From: Ilyonectria destructans
Taxonomy: Eukaryota > Ascomycota > Sordariomycetes > Hypocreales > Nectriaceae
Assembly: GCA_020740775.1 (NCBI GenBank)
Contig: JAHEWK010000022.1
Coordinates: 744,001 to 808,000 of the forward strand
Length of the DNA stretch: 64,000 bases
Direction of reading: 5' to 3'
In this document: positions 56,708 through 64,000 of the stretch, piece by piece
Layout: each line of letters begins with the position of its first letter
Position numbering within the stretch: position 1 is the first letter of the stretch
Program-made: the position numbers and the translations under genes
Notes under the pieces: model-generated
The model's input: only the letters and a program-made list of their open reading frames with translations
What the model was told of the DNA's origin: nothing
Database searches by the model: none

Positions 56708-59706
56708 CTAGCTCGCCTGAAGGTACTGCTTATGCGACGACCAGATCACTCGCGCGCCGTCATGGTTGACTCTTTCGTCATATGCAGCGAAGTCCCCGTG
56801 GACGGATTTTGCTGCGAGCAGATGGTGCAGAGCTGTCCGAGGGAGCGAGAGCTCCGGTGGGTACGTGGGCAGCGTATAGTCGCCTTGAAGATTAAATCTC
56901 CTATACTGTTCGAGGGGAAAGTTGACCACCATGATGCGAAAGCTTCTTTCGGTCTTAACTTCGTCATCTTTCGCAGGTATGCCAGCGTCGGCTGAGCGCC
57001 GTCCGGCTCCGGCAGCGACGAAGCTGCTTTTGCCAGTTTGTCGGCCTGTTTGTTGCCAGGATTGTTCGTGTGGCCAGGTATGCAGCGTACTTGTGTGGTT
57101 CCATGTGATGCAGCTCAGGCCTGGAACTCGAGGAAGGCTTGCCACGTACACATGTGGCAGCTGCCAGGTTGTCTAAGCAGACTACGATATCCTGTGTCGC
57201 TGATCCTGGGAGGTATAGGACGGTCTCGAGGCCCTCTAGTGCTTCTATGGTCTCAGCATCAAAGACCTCGGCAAGCCCAAGACGGCCGGAGCCGTCGCAG
57301 ATGGAGAGGTCGTTCTGGTGAATGGCGAAGCCGCAGCTGACTGCTCCCTATGAGGACAAGGACCCGTCTGAGTATACGATCAAGGTAAATGAGTTTACTG
57401 ATTCGATCCACTGGAGGAAAGCCTGGGAAGCCTCAGCAGATACTTCTTCCGAAGCTATCTGTAGGACTGTTTCCTGTTCCTTGCTGTAGCATTGTTGGAT
57501 GAGGGTCGGCCGTACGCAGGGCGCGAGGAGCTCATCGGCTCGTCGGAGACGCGTCCTGAAGCTTGCCTCTGATGAGGTTTAGTACTTCCGCTTGATGAGC
57601 TTATGGTATGTGGGATGTCTGGGTCGAAGCGTGCGCTTCGCGATGGGGTGGGCCTCGTCGAGGGATTAAGTCGAGCAGAGAAACAATATCGACGCACTTC
57701 AAGAAGCTAAGCCGCTGGTGGTATCTCGCTTTGCCGATGGAGGATGGTGATAGGGGTCGTCCTCCAGACGGGGAGCATAGCTCGCTTGGATTGGTCAATG
57801 GCCTTGTTCAATCTCCGCAAGAAGTGTCGAATATTTGATGGCCGGTCTTGAGATCAGCGCATAGCTGCCTCGGGATGCTTCTCGACATCACCATGGCGTA
57901 TTGCCGGCGCAGTCTTGAGTTTGCTCCGAGAAAAGTGCATGACTTCCGGCTTCTTAGGGTCGAAAGATACCCCGTTTGCCGCACCCCAGAGGACCATTTC
58001 TTCGACAGAACGCGATGCCGAAGCTGCTGTCTCTTCTACCGCATCGCCTGTGCGCAGGACGCCTGTATTGTCCGTGTCGTCCGTGTCGTCTGCATAACCG
58101 AATCGGCCTTGAGGGTTTCCTAATCGGCTCATGCTTTCTGTATACAGCTGAAAGAGGATCAGCGATACCGGCAATCCCTGAGGGAGACCCGCACTAGAGA
58201 GGAGAGAGCGGTGTGATGGTGTCTTGTTACCTAGCACGAGCACATCGGTCGTCCAATAAAGGATCTAACCTATCGTGTGAGATGGTCCGGCCCGCCTTGT
58301 TCGCGGAATCGCAAAATCAGTCTGTTGCGCATGGCAGTGTCAAATGCACCTTAGATGTCCATCGTGACCAGTGAGACACCTTCTTGCGAGAAAATGCTTC
58401 CTCCATGTCGTGAGCCAAAGTAGCTCCAAGGTCCGTCGCCGATGTCTTAGGGAGAGCTCCGGCTTGCTGGGGATGAAGGACTCCGTAGTGAATTCATTCC
58501 CACACGAGACGGCGCGCAACTGACCGTTCCATTCCCTTGCCGAAGCAGAAGACCAGAGAGATGGGTCGCCATGCTCGTGGGGCTATCAGGTCTCTATGTC
58601 CAAGTGTAGCGATCACAACCACCTCTGCTACCCTGAAGGGTTTTGGGTGGTGGCCTATTGCTAGGCACCCCTCGAAGAGGCGACGGGTGTGCGACCCAAT
58701 GATGTGCCATAGTGCTGTAAGGAGTTTGACTGTGATGCTATCTGCTCCCGGAGATGTCTTCCCGGTACGGAAAGTCGCTTCCTGTGCTTCCAGAGAGATT
58801 TTCTGCGGGAGTGGAATCATTGTGTGGGTGAGTGTTGACCTGAATCCAGGGGTCGTGAATATATATCATCATCTGCTGTTTGCCGCTCCAAAGTAGCTCG
58901 CCGGAGCACGTTAGCCTCGTCCAGCTGGGTTTCGTAGACTACCTCGTCCACTTGCAGTGGAGGAGGTTGGAAAGGCCCTGGTGATCCCAGTCACTGGACG
59001 ACCTTGAAAACGGAGCTGCTGTCTGAGAAGCTGTTGATCAGGTTCCCCCAGAAGAGCCTTCCAGCTTGGCGAACCACAGGGTGGAAATCTCGTTTGGCTA
59101 GCTAAAAAATATTGGTTGAATCCGAGGGTGTACAGTCTTCTGATCGCACGATATCCGGCTGCGGCACGGGCGCACTCTTCGGTCCACCACGGAGCGCTGT
59201 GTGCTCCCTTCCTCGCAGGCTCGTCCGTTGCCTTCGCTGCTGATTGCAAGGGCTCACGAGCGTAGGTGCGAGCTCGTCTAGCTTCGACGGACCCGATGCA
59301 GCAACGGGGATCCCAGTCGATCCGAGTTCTGCGATTTCTACGAAGCCCTTGAGCTCGTCGTCTGTTGGGCCATTGCAGTAGAATATCCAATCCACCATTT
59401 TCATCGTTCTGGCGGTAGAAGTTAACGATCACTATATCGTTGACCGTAAGCCACAGGATATCGCGGCTTATGTAGGGTCGGTTCTGGTCTGCCAGGAGCT
59501 TGGCGTCACGGCGGACATACGTCATGACTCTGGGCCGAGTGCTATTGCTATCCCACGCTTCGACTGGAGAGCAGGTGTCGTATGCCGGGTGAGTCTTCGT
59601 GAGGCAACGGGGATTTGCCATCGTTGTCCATGGTTCTTGAGGAGCACGACATCGTATCGTTCCGAGTCTGCTAATGCAAGAGCACAGTCATAGACCGGGG
59701 ACATCT
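56708..59706 (-). pseudogene. Tad-type LINE ORF2 (right copy)
   Basis: This is the inverted counterpart of 12940-16084. Endonuclease lies at about 59706-58920, RT at about 58820-57850 with YADD encoded near 58093-58104, and RNase H at about 57360-56870. It extends further 3' than the left copy, retaining a HGDFAAY..VNHDGA motif at about 56800 that is typical of the C terminus of this clade. Stops and frameshifts are present but partly at different places from the left copy (for example a 236-codon endonuclease frame at 59621-58911 remains open). A segment of about 600 bp carrying the zinc knuckles is deleted between ORF1 and ORF2 at about 59710. Confidence 0.85.
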
Positions 59707-60119
59707 TGCCGAGAAAAAGATATAAGTCAAGTTTTGTTAGACGGATGTCGGACTGGTGCCGTAAGGGGCGTATGTCGACAGGCTTCAGCCCAGTCTGGGA
59801 CTACATAGGTAAACGTAAACCACTCCTTGCTAGTCTCTATGGCAGCAGCCCCTAGATCGGCTGCCCATTCCGTTTATCTCTGTACGAGGAGATCGTGGGT
59901 GATTATGTCGGTGGCGAGGACGACCCATCCGGACCTGACTTGGGAAAACTCGCAGGATCTTGCGTGAGCCCTCTCCAAGTTTCCCGAACATATGGGCCCG
60001 GGTTACAAAGTCCTTGTGAGCTCTAGCCGGAGCTCCGGCGTCTAACTGGGTGAAGACACGGAGGTTCTCTCGCGGGGAGGGAGAACAGCAGTCAGCTACC
60101 CCTGGCGATGAGGGGGGTT

Positions 60120-60242
60120 TTGTTGTTGATGTTGGTGTTGTTAATGTTGATGATGATGTTGATGATGTTGATGATGTTGATGATGTTGATGAGGTTGATG
60201 ATGTTGATGATGTTGATGTTGCTGTTGCTGTTGATGTTGGTG
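60120..60242. repeat. GTTGATGAT microsatellite (right LINE copy)
   Basis: Shorter and less regular counterpart of the array at 11805-11957. Confidence 0.9.
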
Positions 60243-60374
60243 GGTAAGAGAATTGTTTGCAGCCGGAGGCGAAGCCGCGACGCTGCTGTAGGTAGGCACG
60301 GGACCATATTTGGCGTCAGTGAGTGCCTGGTTCCATGAATCCAGGAACCTATTGGCAAACGCTTGAGCGAATTC

Positions 60375-60945
60375 TCATTCGAGTCCCGTGGTGGATTGTT
60401 CCGCCGCCTCCCCGAATTGAGCACAGAAGACCTGGTACACCTTCAACTTGGCAGTGTACTCCTCCACACGCTCGCATGCGAGCCTATCGGCTGATTCAAT
60501 AAGAGATACTGGTTGCTGTTCAGTGGTCCGAGTACGATCGGGAGAGGAAGACGGACGGACGGACAGACGGGCAAGCTGGGTCCTTCCGTGGCCGCAGCAG
60601 TAGAGAGCGCATGGAAGGCGAAGATGGCGTTTGCGCCGTCCTCCCGAAGGCCGGCGGGACACCAACATGTCCATGCACAACGGCCGAGCTGTTTTGCAAG
60701 AGAGCCATGCGGGCTCCTCGATTGAGATGGGCGCGAGTATGGATTCCCAGGTCGAAGCGATCTGGGACGGCGGGGGCACCGGTGGTGACCGATGCCATCG
60801 CCCCCGCCAGAGGCCGCGCGGAGCGCAGGATCATGGGTTGTTGCGGTGCACTTGCTAGGGAAAAGGGTGTAATTGAGGCTACTTTCTTCAACACCCTGTT
60901 AAAATCTGCGTGCCAAGAAAGTAAGACGACAAAAGGAAGGTACAT
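60375..60945 (-). pseudogene. Gag-like ORF1 remnant (right copy)
   Basis: An open frame (60779-60375) codes a helical, charged stretch (CERVEEYTAKLKVYQVFCAQF) of the kind found in LINE ORF1 proteins. It stops at 60375, and coding-like sequence continues in the same direction towards the CAT array. The left copy lacks about 270 bp here. Confidence 0.5.
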
Positions 60946-63169
60946 TCAGTTGAATTGCCCGAAACATCCTACCTATGCTGGGTAGATCAGAGTTTCGGGC
61001 AGCTTCTGCTGAACGACTCGTGCGGTCCATCACCACAAGGCACACACTTAAGTACCTGCGTTTGGCACGCGCTGTGGTGATGGCCTTCGGCGGCGCATCT
61101 CGCACACACCTGGTTCTCGCCGCACGAGAAGGCTCAGTGGCCGAGCACCTGGCAGTCCCAACATTGTGTCGGATCGACTCTCCGCTCGAGCGTGCTGGTA
61201 TAAGCCGATTCGCCAGCTGCAAAGAAACAATGTTCGTATAATAAGAGTCTCCCGATATTGCTGGTTTTAGTGAGGCACTCGACCATGGATCCAAATGCCT
61301 TCTTTGCGTCGTCCTTTCAACTCAGCCAGGCCATCTTGGCCCAAAGCCACCATTGTTCCAGGGAAGACCTTGCCTTCCTAGCCAAGAACGGCGGTGTGGT
61401 TTATATCGTCAACTTTGACTGGGCATGGTAGGTCACGAAGCACTCTCATCGCACCTGGAACCTTCTTGGTCTCAATAATGCACTTGCAGTCAAGCAACCC
61501 CGCCAGCTGTCGGGTCAAGAACATATACGCCGCAATCACGACTCTGTTAACGAGCTCCGGGAGGACGGGAACATGTTGAGGATCCTCTGACTTCCTGCCA
61601 GCGAAAAAAACAAGCTTCTTAATAAGAAACTTGCCAAGGCAGAGGCACAGAAAACAACACAGCAGGGAGCCACTCCTGAAAAGTGATTCCCTGCACCATC
61701 GTCTGCTATCCCAACTCCAATCAGGATTGGAAGGGGAGAGGGTACGAGAGCAGTTAGTATGGTGGAATGAATCTTCTCGCCGACGAGCCTCCACGGGAGT
61801 GAGTGCTGGAAGAACCATTTTACGTATGGTTTAGCGATGTGCTGTCTTCTCGGGTGCTTCCCTTCTCCATACAGCTGAGGTATTAGTAATGTGACGGATT
61901 CGTGTAGTCTCGAACGGGCGTAGGGCGAGAATAGAGACCACGGCCGGAGTCGGATACGCTGCTCACCAACCATCTCTGACGGCTAGCGCCGGAGATGTTC
62001 GTGCTGAGGCTATCCCGCACGACATGAACGTAGCGGCTAAGAAAGCTTCGGTCAAGAGTAGGCTGGACAAGAGTAGGTTGGATTGCCGTAGTAGAAGAAG
62101 AAGGGGGGAGGACGTCTAGAATCTCATGAAGATGTGGCAAGCGGAGGGACGGCAGAATGGAGCAACGAGAAGCAACTGACGTACCTGAACTCGCACTACC
62201 GTAGAAATGGACACCTGGACGGCCCTTACCACGAACCTGCACCACACTTTGCGACATGGACCGACTTCGACGGTCTTATCTCTCTAGGTCAGTCTAGCGC
62301 CACTTCTGTTCTGTTCCGTGGTTGTCAGTGTACTATTAGCACGGATAGGGTAACCAGGCATCCCCGTTGGCCACATACTATGTTTCGCTAGTACCGGGTA
62401 GCCTTCCGTGAACGTTCGGGAACGGCTGAGGGGATAAATCACGACATCACTGGGCAGAACGTTGCAGTGCTTCCGCCCGCCCCGCCCGCGATTGTCGTCC
62501 ATGTTGTCTCGTATCGTGTGCCAAGGTAGCTTCCTCAAGCCGCCACGTTGAGCGAAGCATACTCGAGCACGACATCGGACCTTCTCTGGCTTGTGTGCTA
62601 GACACTCGCCTCGGCCACAACGAGGATGATTGCCGAGCAAGCGCACTGAGACGTGTTAGCGGAGGGGTCGGAGACGGAGAGGGTACGCGTCCAAGCTCGG
62701 AGAGCCTACTATACCTGTAGCACGGATGAAATAAGAAATGAGTGCTAAAGAGGTAGATGTTCGGACTGCTGCTCAATTGCAACACCATCCTGCGCAATGA
62801 GATGCAAGTGCGCCTGTTGAATCTCGATGCGGCTCAACGAGGCGAGCTTCTTTGCTCTTGATGCCCGCCCCGATCGCGATCGCGATGAACTAGTCCTAAT
62901 AGTGGGTGATAGGTTGATTTCTCGGGTCTTGGGGATAAAGTGGACAAACCTGTTGACGAGCAGGAAGGATTGGTGGGTGTGTCAGCTATACCACAGATGT
63001 GCCTCGTAGGTAGGTCAGAGAGCTGTTAGAAGTAAGATAATAGTAGTAAAGGAAGTATGAGTAGGGACGGGAACACTTACAACATAGTCGCAGCAAAGGT
63101 TCGAACAGTCAAAGGATCATGAAGAAGGGGGACGGGGACGGGGACGGGGACGGGGACGGGGGAGGCCAA

Positions 63170-63420
63170 ACGCCAAACGCCAAACGCCAAAACTCCAAAA
63201 CGCCAAACGCCAAAACGCCAAAACGCCACAAATAAAAAAGCAGCAAACGCCGAGAACGCCGAGAACGCCAGAGAACTCCCGAAAACGCCCGAAAATGCCC
63301 GAAAATGTCCGAAAATGCCAGAAAATGTCAGAAAATGCCAGAAAATGCCAGAAAACGCCAGAAAATGCCAGAAAATGCCAGAAAATGCCAGAAAATGCCA
63401 GAAAATGCCAGAAAATGTCA
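63170..63420. repeat. Minisatellites GAAAATGCCA and CCAAACG, right copy
   Basis: About twelve GAAAATGCCA units and several CCAAACGCC units; the left block has only about three and five of the corresponding units. Confidence 0.85.
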
Positions 63421-64000
63421 GTAGCAGGAAATGGGGGTGAGGGAGCCGAGCCACCAGCGACAACCTCTTGAATAGAAAAAGCGGGAATCTCAACCGCAAA
63501 AGTCACAAGCAATATCAGCCCGCACGAACAGCCGTTCTCCCGTTGCTTGGGCTTGTGCAGAGAACGGCTCAGAGTGCTAGTATTGTCGGCTCTGACTTGT
63601 CGGCATAAGTCCTGCTGGGAGAGCAGGACGTGGGTCTTCCAAAAGCAGCCGGCGTGTTTGTCTTGGTTGGTCAAGAGAAGTATGCTGACGACGGTGTGAG
63701 ATAAACGTTATGAGATAGACGGTGTCGGCGTTATTGTTGACGGGCTCACTTGGTTCTGCGGTGGCAATTCGGGCGACGAAGCGGACAGATTGCTTTGATT
63801 TGGGAGAGTGTAGATAGCAGAGCCAAGATTTGTGCGACGATCTAGCCGATGGATTGCCAACTGATCGCCCGAGCGCCGTTTAGAAACGGTTGAGATGAGT
63901 GGCAGGATCACGGAGCAGGATGGCGTAGAGCTCCTGCCACTATATCCATGATTGCTGCCCGTCTTTCTGTTCTGTGCCAAGGTGCCTTCTCACGCCTCTA

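Larger units (their letters stand above)
56827..64000 (-). repeat. Large LINE-containing block, right copy (inverted)
   Basis: Reverse complement of 7256-16084, continuing to the window edge with no break, so its true end is not seen. It differs from the left copy by several insertions or deletions and by minisatellite lengths. Confidence 0.8.

Noticed and set aside
1..64000. CRISPR arrays, tRNA and rRNA genes
   Set aside because: All tandem arrays have short contiguous units without spacers, and no tRNA-like box pair or rRNA sequence was recognised by eye.

Overview
The window looks like nuclear DNA of a filamentous ascomycete, probably a Sordariomycete. The evidence is short introns (45-65 nt, GT..AG, CTAAC or CTGAC branch points), fungus-specific families (rhodopsin-like membrane receptor, CFEM wall protein, CVNH lectin, bZIP, Pho80-like cyclin, ferric-reductase-like protein), Tad-type LINEs, and AT-rich tracts of the kind left by repeat-induced point mutation (RIP). 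No rRNA, tRNA, CRISPR or bacterial operon was recognised. Intron joins were inferred by eye from splice signals and reading phase.

Layout. 1-1.0 kb: a broken Tc1/mariner transposase. 1.1-6.7 kb: a mosaic of diverged long repeats rich in an ACAAGAC motif, interrupted by a MITE with 98-bp terminal inverted repeats (TIRs). 7.26-16.08 kb: a block holding a degenerate Tad-like LINE on the + strand. The same block returns inverted at 56.7-64.0 kb and runs off the window edge. Between the two copies lies a host gene island. In order it holds: a rhodopsin-like gene with a minisatellite in an intron (17.7-19.0), a small secreted cysteine protein (22.0-22.6), a seven-exon Hsp70-like/Ulp1 fusion gene (24.0-27.6), a hypothetical gene (28.4-29.3), an AT-rich tract with nested inverted repeats and a solo LTR (29.4-30.7), a secreted CVNH lectin (30.9-31.5), an F-box gene (32.3-33.6), a four-helix membrane protein (35.5-36.3), a bZIP factor (37.1-37.8), a hAT-type MITE with an exact 8-bp target duplication (38.4-39.0), a cyclin-like gene (39.2-39.7), a ferric-reductase-like gene (41.8-43.3) and a CFEM GPI-anchored wall protein (45.3-47.6).

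49.5-56.5 kb is accessory DNA: microsatellites; a relic that reads as two convergent virus-type genes (an mRNA-capping-enzyme-like fragment on + and an RNA polymerase second-largest-subunit-like fragment on -); an intronless 3' fragment of a GH20 hexosaminidase; a second Tad-type LINE fragment split by a solo LTR; and an apparently intact Tc1/mariner element whose transposase gene carries one spliceable intron.

The most notable observations are the virus- or linear-plasmid-like RNA polymerase/capping relic at 50.4-52.1 kb, the Hsp70-like/Ulp1 fusion whose six introns are all phase 0, and the large inverted pair of LINE blocks that brackets the gene island.
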